Source of the DNA: Hymenobacter nivis
Lineage (GTDB): Bacteria > Bacteroidota > Bacteroidia > Cytophagales > Hymenobacteraceae
DNA length: 64,000 nt
Assembly: GCF_003149515.1 (NCBI RefSeq)
Contig: NZ_CP029145.1
Coordinates: 4,092,001-4,156,000 of the forward strand
Direction: 5' to 3'
Under the pieces are notes generated by a model. That model was not told where the DNA came from and did not search any database. It worked only from the letters and a program-made list of their open reading frames with translations. Of the stretch, positions 1 to 7,302 are shown piece after piece. Each line of letters opens with the position of its first letter. Position 1 is the stretch's first letter. Both the position numbers and the translations under genes were made by a program.

Positions 1-1
1 G

Positions 2-445
2 GCGGCGGCGGGCGTCATGCCGGCCGTTATTGCCCACTACCACGCGCGGCTGCCCATGCTGGGCGTGTGCCTGGGGCACCAGGCGCTGGGCGAGTTTTTT
101 GGGGCCGAGCTGGGGCGGGCGGCCCGGCCCATGCACGGCAAGGTATCCAGCGTTGCCTGGGCCCCGGGGGCGGCGCTGGCAGCGGGTCTGCCGGCCGTCA
201 CGCCCGCCACGCGCTACCACTCGCTGGTGCTGCGCGAGCCGCTGCCCGCGGCGCTGGTGGCCCTGGCCCACACCACCGGGGGCCCCGGCCCACCCGAGCT
301 GATGGCCCTGCGCCACGCCGCCTGGCCGCTGTTTGGGGTGCAGTTTCACCCCGAAGCTCTCCTCACGCCCGACGGCCGGGCGATGCTGGCCAATTGGCTA
401 CGCTTTTGTAACATTGCAAAACCCGTACCCTCCGCGGCCGGTTAG
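2..445 (+). CDS. Class I glutamine amidotransferase, 3' part
   Basis: The gene enters from the left edge, so the N-terminus is missing. The visible part has the nucleophile elbow GVCLGHQALGEFFG with the catalytic Cys, a GKVS segment, and FGVQFHPE with the His and Glu of the catalytic triad. This is the TrpG/PabA type that releases ammonia from glutamine for anthranilate or aminodeoxychorismate synthase. Which of the two it serves cannot be told, because the partner synthase subunit would lie outside the window. It stops 10 bases before the next gene. Confidence 0.85.
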   Translation, partial: AAAGVMPAVIAHYHARLPMLGVCLGHQALGEFFGAELGRAARPMHGKVSSVAWAPGAALAAGLPAVTPATRYHSLVLREPLPAALVALAHTTGGPGPPELMALRHAAWPLFGVQFHPEALLTPDGRAMLANWLRFCNIAKPVPSAAG

Positions 446-455
446 TATCACTTCC

Positions 456-1238
456 ATGGAATTGCAGACCCACCACCGCCAAGGCTACGAGTACGTCGAC
501 GAGGGCGAGGGGCCCGTGCTGCTCCTGCTGCACGGCCTGTTCGGGGCCCTCAGCAACTGGGCCGACGTGGTGGATGCCTTCCGGCCGCACTACCGCGTGC
601 TCATCCCGCTGCTGCCCATCTACGAAATGCCGCTGGCGCAGGCCGGTGTGCCGGGCTTGGCGCGCTACGTCGAGGGCTTCGTGGCGGCGCTGGACTTGCC
701 GCCGGCCTTCACAGTGCTCGGCAACTCGCTGGGCGGCCACGTGGCCCTGGTGTACGCCCTCGACAACCCGGCCCGGGTGAGCCGGCTGGTGCTCACGGGT
801 AGCAGCGGCTTGTTTGAGGACGGCATGGGCGGCTCGTTCCCGAAGCGCGGCAACTACGGCTTCGTGCAGGAGCGGGTTGCCTACACCTTCTACGACCCCG
901 CCGTGGCCACAAAGGAGCTGGTTGATGAGATTTTTCGCATTACCAACTCCAACGCCAAGTGCTTGCGCATCATCGCCATTGCGCGCTCGGCCCAGCGCCA
1001 CAACCTCACTAAGGAGCTGCACCGCATTCAGGTGCCGGTGCTGCTTATCTGGGGCCTGAACGACACCATCACCCCGCCGCCGGTGGCGCACGACTTTGCC
1101 CGCCTGCTGCCCGCGGCCGAGTTGGCCTTCCTCGACCACTGCGGCCACGCCCCGATGATGGAGCGCCCCGCCGGCTTCAATGCCTACTTGCGCCGCTTCT
1201 TGCGTAAGACCGAGCCGCAGTCCGCCGTTTTGGCCTGA
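456..1238 (+). CDS. Alpha/beta hydrolase
   Basis: A 260-residue alpha/beta-hydrolase-fold enzyme. The oxyanion motif LLLLHGLFG lies near residue 25, the nucleophile elbow GNSLGG puts the catalytic Ser at 91, the acid is probably Asp203 in LNDTITP, and the base His231 in CGHAPMMERP. There is no signal peptide, so it is probably cytoplasmic. ATG 456 is chosen because homology-like sequence begins there; an upstream extension would run into the amidotransferase gene. The substrate cannot be inferred. Confidence 0.85.
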   Translation: MELQTHHRQGYEYVDEGEGPVLLLLHGLFGALSNWADVVDAFRPHYRVLIPLLPIYEMPLAQAGVPGLARYVEGFVAALDLPPAFTVLGNSLGGHVALVYALDNPARVSRLVLTGSSGLFEDGMGGSFPKRGNYGFVQERVAYTFYDPAVATKELVDEIFRITNSNAKCLRIIAIARSAQRHNLTKELHRIQVPVLLIWGLNDTITPPPVAHDFARLLPAAELAFLDHCGHAPMMERPAGFNAYLRRFLRKTEPQSAVLA

Positions 1239-1421
1239 CGTGGCGGCCCGGCGCAATTTTTGCCAGTGCCCGCCCGTGGGGCCCGGCGGCCCGGGGCCCC
1301 GCCAACTTTTCGCTTCTCGTTTCCCAACTATCGTTACCAACTGAATACAGGTTGCCCTATTTCCGTTTTCTCATCTTGCGTGCGTCCGCCCCGGCGCCGC
1401 GTTTTTTCGCCCCGCCCGCCC

Positions 1422-2099
1422 ATGCAAGCCATGCTCGCCGAAGATTTACTCAACGAAATGATTCCGCCCCTCAAGGGCACCGACTCGCTGGGCAAAGCTG
1501 CCCGGTGGCTCGATGAGTTTCGGGTGGGCCAGCTACCGGTGCTGGCCGAGCGCCGGTACCGCGGCCTGGTGACGGAGGCCGATTTGGCCGATGTTGACGA
1601 CCCCGACACGCTGCTTTCGGAGCTCACGCTGGGCTTCCGCGAAACCGTGGTGCGGCCCGATCAGCACTTTTTCAAGGTGGTGGAGCTGGCCATTGAAAAT
1701 AAACTTCAGCTGGTGCCGGTGGTGGGTGATGACGACGCCTACGTGGGCGTGGTAACGGTGGCCGACGCGCTGGCCGCCTTCGGGCCCCAAACGTCGGCCC
1801 CTGGCCAGGGCGGCATCATTGTGCTCAGCATGGCCGAGCGAGATTACTCGCTCTCGCAAATCAGCCGCTACGTGGAGGAGAACAACGCCAAAATCGTGAA
1901 CTCCTACGTCATGCCCGACGAGCAGGACCCGTACCGTATCCGCCTCACCCTGAAGTTGAACACCGATAACCTGGCCCGCATCGTGGCCACGCTCGAACGG
2001 TTTGGCTACTTTGTGGCGGCGCAATTCAGCGGAGCCGGCGAGGTAAATGAGGACGAGCAGGAGCGCTACGACGGCCTGTTGCGCTACCTGAGCGTGTAG
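1422..2099 (+). CDS. CBS-domain protein
   Basis: A 225-residue cytoplasmic protein. Residues about 1-120 form a tandem CBS pair (cues GQLPVLAERRYRGLVTEADL and LQLVPVVGDDDAYVGVVTVA), the usual nucleotide-sensing module. The C-terminal third (from about ILSMAERDYSLSQISRY) looks ACT-like. ATG 1422 is preferred over longer in-frame starts because the upstream stretch is non-conserved-looking and rich in Pro/Arg. It is followed after 10 bases by the D15 protein and then by NAD kinase. I recall CBS-NadK-DUF6089-UppS-BamA neighbourhoods in other Bacteroidota. Its ligand is unknown. Confidence 0.85.
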   Translation: MQAMLAEDLLNEMIPPLKGTDSLGKAARWLDEFRVGQLPVLAERRYRGLVTEADLADVDDPDTLLSELTLGFRETVVRPDQHFFKVVELAIENKLQLVPVVGDDDAYVGVVTVADALAAFGPQTSAPGQGGIIVLSMAERDYSLSQISRYVEENNAKIVNSYVMPDEQDPYRIRLTLKLNTDNLARIVATLERFGYFVAAQFSGAGEVNEDEQERYDGLLRYLSV

Positions 2100-2109
2100 C
2101 GGGAAACGG

Positions 2110-3579
2110 GTGCTGGGCGTGCTATTATTTTTGCTGGGGTGGCTGGCCGGTCCGGGGCCCGCCCCGGCCGATACGCTGCCCCTGCGCGCTACCCGCGCCC
2201 TGCCCCCCGTGGTGGCCCCCACCGATACGCTGGTGCGCATTCTGCCCTGCACGGGGGGAGGCGCCCGGGCCCGCGTGGCCGCGGTGCTGCTGGTGGGCAA
2301 TCGCGTGACGCGCGCCCGCATCCTGCGAGCCGAGCTGAACATCCGCGAGGGCGACACGCTGGACCTGGCCGAGTTGCCCGCCCGCCTCGAAGCCAACCGC
2401 CGCCGGCTGTTCAACCTCCAGCTTTTCCACGCGGTACTGGTGCAGGCCAGCTGCCAGGGCAACGGCCAGCTGGTACTGCTGTTTGTGGTGCAGGAGCGGC
2501 TGTACACGTTTCCGGTGCCCATCTTTTCCATTGCCGACCGCAACTTCCGGTCTTGGCTCGACCGGCCCGACCGTTGGCGGCGCCTCGATTACGGCCTGCA
2601 CCTGGTACGGAACAACTTTCGGGGCCGCAACGAGCAGCTGACGGCCAACCTACAGCTGGGCTTCAACCCCAAGTACGAGGTGTTTTACGAAGCCCCCGGC
2701 CTGGGCCGCACCCGCCGCGTGGGCGTGGGCGGCGGCTTTTCATTTTCCCAAAGTCGCTCCGTCGATTTCCGCACCCTTGACGACCGCCTGCAAGCCTACC
2801 GCCCCGCCGACGCCTACGCCATTCAGCGGCTCTACGCCTCGGGGGGTCTGCGCCTGCGCCACACCGTACAGTTCCTCACCGCCTTCGACGTTTCGTACCA
2901 CCGCGAGCAGATTCTGGACTCGGTGAATTTCGACAACCTCAATTATTTCCTGGGCCGCACCGCGCGCGAGTTCCTCGATTTCAGCCTCGTCAGCACCCTT
3001 AACCAGCGCAACACCTTTGCCTACCCGCTCACCGGGCAGTTTGCCCAGGGCCTGCTGGCGCACCGCGTTTTCCTCAACCCCGACCTGCCGGCCCTCACCA
3101 CCCTGCGCCTGGTATACGACCACTATTTTTCGCTGGGCCACCGGTTCTATTATGCATTCGAGCTGAACGGGCAAGTGCGCCTCACCAGGGCCCTGGCTTA
3201 TGCCGATGCACGCGCCCTGGGCAACGACGCGCTGGTGCGCGGCTACGATGCCTACGTCGTTGACGGCCGCCACTATGGCCTCGTGCAGCAGGGCGTGAGC
3301 TACCGGCTTTTCAACGCTAGCGAAATTCACCTGGCCGGCATCAACAATCCTAAAATCAACACCATCCCGCTCGTGGCCTACCTCAACCTGTTTGCCGACG
3401 CGGGCTACGTGGTGGCCCCCGGGGCCCCACCCGGCAATCAGCTGCCCAACCGCCTGCTGCGTTCGGTGGGCCTCGGCCTGCATTTGGTCACGTACTACGA
3501 CCGGGTGTTCACCCTCGAATATACCCTGAATGGCCTGGGCCAGGCGGGGTACTTTTTCCGCAGCACTTTCCCCATTTGA
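2110..3579 (+). CDS. POTRA/D15-family outer-membrane protein
   Basis: A 489-residue BamA-superfamily protein starting at GTG 2110, ten bases after the CBS gene stop, so probably co-transcribed. A hydrophobic signal peptide (LGVLLFLLGWLAG) ends near AlaAspThr. One POTRA-like unit follows at about residues 55-115 (VGNRVTRARILRAELNIREG), and the rest is an aromatic-rich beta barrel with alternating strands. It is far shorter than BamA encoded at 7303 and has one or two POTRA units rather than several. It could be a TamA-like or lipid-transport barrel; its role is not assigned. Confidence 0.75.
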   Translation: MLGVLLFLLGWLAGPGPAPADTLPLRATRALPPVVAPTDTLVRILPCTGGGARARVAAVLLVGNRVTRARILRAELNIREGDTLDLAELPARLEANRRRLFNLQLFHAVLVQASCQGNGQLVLLFVVQERLYTFPVPIFSIADRNFRSWLDRPDRWRRLDYGLHLVRNNFRGRNEQLTANLQLGFNPKYEVFYEAPGLGRTRRVGVGGGFSFSQSRSVDFRTLDDRLQAYRPADAYAIQRLYASGGLRLRHTVQFLTAFDVSYHREQILDSVNFDNLNYFLGRTAREFLDFSLVSTLNQRNTFAYPLTGQFAQGLLAHRVFLNPDLPALTTLRLVYDHYFSLGHRFYYAFELNGQVRLTRALAYADARALGNDALVRGYDAYVVDGRHYGLVQQGVSYRLFNASEIHLAGINNPKINTIPLVAYLNLFADAGYVVAPGAPPGNQLPNRLLRSVGLGLHLVTYYDRVFTLEYTLNGLGQAGYFFRSTFPI

Positions 3580-3654
3580 GGCCGCCGCCGGGGCCCCGGA
3601 CTCCGCGACGCCGCTCCAGGTGCGTTATTCGCATCAACTACCGTTTCCGACCGC

Positions 3655-4548
3655 ATGAAATTCGCCATCCTTGGCAAGCCCTTCGCAGAGGACGCTGCCC
3701 CGGCCATCCAAGCCCTCCTCGACGACCTGGCCGCCCGCCAGGCCGAAGTGCGCATCGTAGAATCCTTCCGCACCTACCTCGACAACACCTTGCGCCTGCC
3801 CGCCAACACCACTAGTTTCCGGCGCGGCGACTCGCTGCGGGGCACCAACTTTGTACTCAGCATCGGTGGCGACGGCACCCTGCTCGACACCGTGACTTAC
3901 GTGGGGGCCCTGCAAATTCCTATTCTGGGCATTCACACCGGCCGGCTGGGTTTCTTGGCTACCGTCACCCCCGAGGGCATTGGCCCGGCCATCGACGCCC
4001 TGTACAAGGGCCATTTTGTGTTCGACGACCGCAGCCTCATCCGCGTCGACACCGACCCGGACGTATTCGGCGGGTTGAACTTTGGACTGAATGAATTTAG
4101 TATTTTAAAGGGAGACTCGGCTTCAATGATTGCCGTGCATACCTACATTGATGGCGAATACTTGAATTCTTACTGGGCCGATGGCCTCGTGGTGGCCACG
4201 CCCACCGGCTCCACGGGCTATTCGCTGAGTTGCGGGGGCCCGGTATTGGTTCCCCAAACCAACAATTTTATCATTGCGCCCGTATGCCCCCACAATCTGA
4301 ATGTGCGGCCCCTCGTTGTGTCCAACCAAAGCGTACTTTCCTTTGAAATTGAGGGCCGTAGCTCAAATTATATGCTTTCGCTCGATTCCCGCTCCATCTC
4401 CGTCGACGCCAATGTGCAGATGGCCGTGCGCCGCGAAAGCTTCTGTGCCCGCCTGGTCAAGCTCAACCACGTGAATTTTTTGAGCACGCTCCGCAGCAAG
4501 CTGAACTGGGGGCTTGACCGCCGCAACCCTAGCTCAGTGCCAGGTTAA
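3655..4548 (+). CDS. nadK: NAD kinase
   Basis: ATP-dependent phosphorylation of NAD to NADP in the cytoplasm. The 297-residue protein has the diagnostic GGDGT at residues 71-75, the substrate segment GLNEFSIL in the middle, and ADGLVVATPTGSTGYSLSCGGP-type residues of the C-terminal domain. Length is typical for bacterial NadK. It lies 75 bases after the D15 gene and is separated from the next gene by a leader with its own promoter. Confidence 0.95.
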   Translation: MKFAILGKPFAEDAAPAIQALLDDLAARQAEVRIVESFRTYLDNTLRLPANTTSFRRGDSLRGTNFVLSIGGDGTLLDTVTYVGALQIPILGIHTGRLGFLATVTPEGIGPAIDALYKGHFVFDDRSLIRVDTDPDVFGGLNFGLNEFSILKGDSASMIAVHTYIDGEYLNSYWADGLVVATPTGSTGYSLSCGGPVLVPQTNNFIIAPVCPHNLNVRPLVVSNQSVLSFEIEGRSSNYMLSLDSRSISVDANVQMAVRRESFCARLVKLNHVNFLSTLRSKLNWGLDRRNPSSVPG

Positions 4549-4605
4549 TAAATTGCGGTGGGTCTGAAAATCGCCCACAAATTTTTTTTAGTTCCCAAGA
4601 GTCTC

Positions 4606-4613
4606 TACTTTTG
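4606..4613 (+). promoter_or_regulatory. Candidate -7 box (TACTTTTG)
   Basis: TACTTTTG fits the Bacteroidota -7 consensus TAnnTTTG and lies 73 bases before the ATG at 4687. A T-rich stretch at about 4581-4590 may serve as the upstream element, but no clean TTG was found at the right distance. Confidence 0.5.
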
Positions 4614-4686
4614 TAACCACCTGAGAGTCCGCTATTGGTACTTTTCCGTTTCGCCCTCGATCTACGCTATTCACTTTCGTTGCCTT

Positions 4687-5562
4687 ATGAAACATATCTT
4701 CACATATCCCACTGCCCTACTGGTGGGACTGGCGTTGCTCGGTTCCTCGCAGGCCGATGCGCAACAGTTCAACAAGCGTAAGCAGTACAATTCCGTCGGC
4801 TTCAATATCAACGCCATGAACTATTTCGGCGACTTGGCCCCTAATACCGGGTTTGCCAGTTTCCGATTCAATAACACTCGCCCCAACGTGGGCGTGACCA
4901 TAACGCGTCGCTTCTTCCCGCGCGTTTCGGGGCGGTTGGGCTTGTCGTACGGCCGCATCAACGGCGATGACGCTACGGCTGCCAACGCTTCTGACCAAAA
5001 TGCCCGGTACCGCTACAACCGCAACGCCAACTTCCAAAACGACATTGCTGAACTCTCGGGCGTAGTCATTATTGACCTCATCCAGAACCGCAACAACTAC
5101 CTGAAGCGCCCGGACTTCGTGCCATATGTGTTTGCTGGCGTGGCTGCCTTCCACCATAACCCGAAAGGCCGCGACGCAAACGGCAACTACGTCCCCTTGC
5201 AGCCGCTGGCTACCGAAGGAGTGAACTACAGCCGTTTTCAGGTCGCTATTCCGTTCGGCGGCGGTGTGCGCTACCGCATCAACCGCAACTTCGACGCTAG
5301 TCTGGAGTTTGGCATCCGCAAGACGTTCACCGGTTACCTCGATGACGTGAATGGCAAGTATGCGGCTAATTTGACGGGCCAAGCTGCTTACTTTGGCGGT
5401 ACAGACCCAGCGACCTCGGTAACCAAAAGCAATACTGGTGATTTTAGTGGGTTTGTCCCTGGCGCTCAGCGCGGCCAAAATAAAACCGACTGGTACACCG
5501 TAACCGGCTTGTCGTTGAACTACATCCTGACGCCCCGCATCAAAAACCCAAAATTCCGCTAA
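4687..5562 (+). CDS. DUF6089-like outer-membrane beta-barrel protein
   Basis: A 291-residue exported protein. The signal peptide has a hydrophobic core (PTALLVGLALLGSSQADA) and cleavage before QQFNKRK. The mature part begins with the pattern NSVGFNINAMNYFGDLAP, typical of DUF6089 barrels, followed by amphipathic strands, and ends with LSLNYILTPRIKNPKFR. ATG 4687 gives a normal signal peptide; the longer reading frame would start within the leader. It is a likely paralogue of the next gene. Function is unknown; the block suggests a link to envelope biogenesis. Confidence 0.8.
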   Translation: MKHIFTYPTALLVGLALLGSSQADAQQFNKRKQYNSVGFNINAMNYFGDLAPNTGFASFRFNNTRPNVGVTITRRFFPRVSGRLGLSYGRINGDDATAANASDQNARYRYNRNANFQNDIAELSGVVIIDLIQNRNNYLKRPDFVPYVFAGVAAFHHNPKGRDANGNYVPLQPLATEGVNYSRFQVAIPFGGGVRYRINRNFDASLEFGIRKTFTGYLDDVNGKYAANLTGQAAYFGGTDPATSVTKSNTGDFSGFVPGAQRGQNKTDWYTVTGLSLNYILTPRIKNPKFR

Positions 5563-5613
5563 GCGACCTTGGCCCGCCACTGCTGGCCAGCGCTCAGTTC
5601 CTTACTTAGCTTG

Positions 5614-6381
5614 ATGATAGTTAATGCATTTCGTTACGCATTCCTTGCTTGCCTGGTGCAAGCGGGGAATGCGTTTTTTTGCGCCTCGGCGCAAGCCCAA
5701 ATCGAAACCCAAAGCACCAGTGAGCTAGGCTTGGGCTTAGGCGTAACTAATTACCGGGGCGAAATTTCCCCGCAATACCAATTCGGGAACAACCGCCCGG
5801 CCATCACTGCTTTCTACCGGCGCGATGTATCGGCGCCGATAACGTTGCGGGGCAGCTTTTTAGCCGGCTTATTGCGAGCTGACGATGCCAACGTAACTGG
5901 TGAAGGCGGGGGCGTGCCACCCCTGCAATCTTACCGGGGCTCCAACATGAAAGGTAGCGTGTTGGAAGCAGCCGTGGCCATGGAGTATAACTTCATGGAT
6001 TACCACGCCCGCAAGCAAAAAGTCCACTTCACGCCGTACCTGTTCATCGGGGTGGGCGGCTACTATGCCAACACCCGGACCCAAACGGCCAATCAGGGCC
6101 TGGGGCCCGACTATAACCGTTCGGGTGGGCATTTCGGAATTGCCATTCCGGCAGGGGCTGGTGTAAAGTATGCGTTGTCGCAGCACATCAATCTGGGCTT
6201 GGAGGTGGGCGTGCGTAAAACATTTAGCGACAAGCTGGATAACTTAGGCGACCAAGACCCGCTACTGGTAAATCCGCACGACAACGACTGGTATTATTAC
6301 AGTGGCCTTAGCGTTTCATACACCTTTTATAAGGTGCACTGCCCGCCACAGTACAAAAACAACAAGCGGCTGCTGAAGTAA
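5614..6381 (+). CDS. DUF6089-like outer-membrane protein, second copy
   Basis: A 255-residue exported protein with signal peptide FRYAFLACLVQAGNAFFCASAQA, then ELGLGLGVTNYRGEISPQYQFG, which matches the start of the preceding barrel (NYFGDLAP versus NYRGEISP). Both also share a GVKY/GVRY...LEVGVRKTF strand pair near the C-terminus. ATG 5614 places the signal peptide correctly; the longer in-frame start at 5569 would extend it by 15 residues. It ends before a terminator. The role is unknown; the tandem pair suggests local duplication. Confidence 0.75.
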   Translation: MIVNAFRYAFLACLVQAGNAFFCASAQAQIETQSTSELGLGLGVTNYRGEISPQYQFGNNRPAITAFYRRDVSAPITLRGSFLAGLLRADDANVTGEGGGVPPLQSYRGSNMKGSVLEAAVAMEYNFMDYHARKQKVHFTPYLFIGVGGYYANTRTQTANQGLGPDYNRSGGHFGIAIPAGAGVKYALSQHINLGLEVGVRKTFSDKLDNLGDQDPLLVNPHDNDWYYYSGLSVSYTFYKVHCPPQYKNNKRLLK

Positions 6382-6398
6382 CCCGGTACCGTTTAAAG

Positions 6399-6439
6399 AG
6401 CCCGCCCTGCACTTAATAGTGGTACAGTGGCGGGCTTTT
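6399..6439 (+). terminator. Rho-independent-type terminator
   Basis: Inverted repeat AGCCCGCC (6399-6406) and GGCGGGCT (6429-6436) followed by TTTC, 18 bases after the second barrel gene. It separates this gene from uppS. Confidence 0.7.
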
Positions 6440-6540
6440 CTTGTGTAGGAGCAAGGACGTTGGGGCCCCGCCTGGCCCCCTGGTGCTGGCAGATGCAACC
6501 GTCTTCGTAACTTGCGGCCTCTTATATCAAAACCGCAACG

Positions 6541-7287
6541 ATGACCGGCCAGGCCGAAATCGACTCTCTTAATATTCCCGCGCACGTAGCTGTCATCATG
6601 GACGGAAACGGCCGCTGGGCCAAGCAACGGGGCGGCCTTCGGGTGTTCGGGCACCAGAGCGCCATTAAGGCTGTTCGCGAAACTGTGGAAGAAGCTGCGC
6701 AGCTTGGAGTTAAGTACCTAACGCTGTACGCCTTCTCTACTGAAAACTGGAACCGCCCGGCGCTGGAGGTGATGGCCCTGATGCAATTACTAGTACACAC
6801 CATCCGCCAGGAAACGCCGATTTTGCTTAAGAATAGTATCCGCTTGCAATCCATTGGCGACACGGCTAGCCTGCCGGCAGGTTGCCAGCGCGAGTTGGCC
6901 GAAGCCCAGGAGTTGACTAAGGCCGGCACCCGCATGACCCTGGTACTGGCCCTGAGTTACAGCGGCCGCTGGGACCTGGCCCAGGCGGCCCGCCGCCTGG
7001 CGGTTGATGTAGCCGCCGGCCGGGTGCAGCCCGCCGATGTAAGCGAAGCCAGCATCGCGGGCTACCTCGCCACTGCAGGCATTCCCGACCCAGAATTACT
7101 TATCCGAACCAGCGGCGAGCAGCGCATTAGTAACTTCATGCTGTGGCAGTTGGCTTACACAGAGCTTTACATTACCGATTTGCTGTGGCCCGATTTCCGG
7201 CGCGAGCATTTGCAAGATGCCATCCGGGCATACCAGCGGCGTGAACGTCGTTTTGGCAAAACCAGTGAGCAAATCACTGTTTCCTAG
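6541..7287 (+). CDS. uppS: Isoprenyl transferase (undecaprenyl diphosphate synthase)
   Basis: cis-Prenyltransferase condensing isopentenyl diphosphate units onto farnesyl diphosphate to make the C55 carrier for peptidoglycan and O-antigen. The 248-residue protein has HVAVIMDGNGRWAKQRG with the catalytic Asp21, and the C-terminal RTSGEQRISNFMLWQ segment with the conserved Arg/Ser residues for substrate binding. Length is normal. The leader contains TAACTTGC at about 6506, a one-mismatch -7 element. bamA follows 15 bases later, so the genes are probably co-transcribed. Confidence 0.95.
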   Translation: MTGQAEIDSLNIPAHVAVIMDGNGRWAKQRGGLRVFGHQSAIKAVRETVEEAAQLGVKYLTLYAFSTENWNRPALEVMALMQLLVHTIRQETPILLKNSIRLQSIGDTASLPAGCQRELAEAQELTKAGTRMTLVLALSYSGRWDLAQAARRLAVDVAAGRVQPADVSEASIAGYLATAGIPDPELLIRTSGEQRISNFMLWQLAYTELYITDLLWPDFRREHLQDAIRAYQRRERRFGKTSEQITVS

Positions 7288-7302
7288 TGTTTTATTCAAT
7301 TC

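Noticed and set aside
363..1340. Long minus-strand ORF opposite the first hydrolase
   Set aside because: Shadow of the GC-rich coding strand; the Gly/His/Ala-rich protein has no domain and no start signal.
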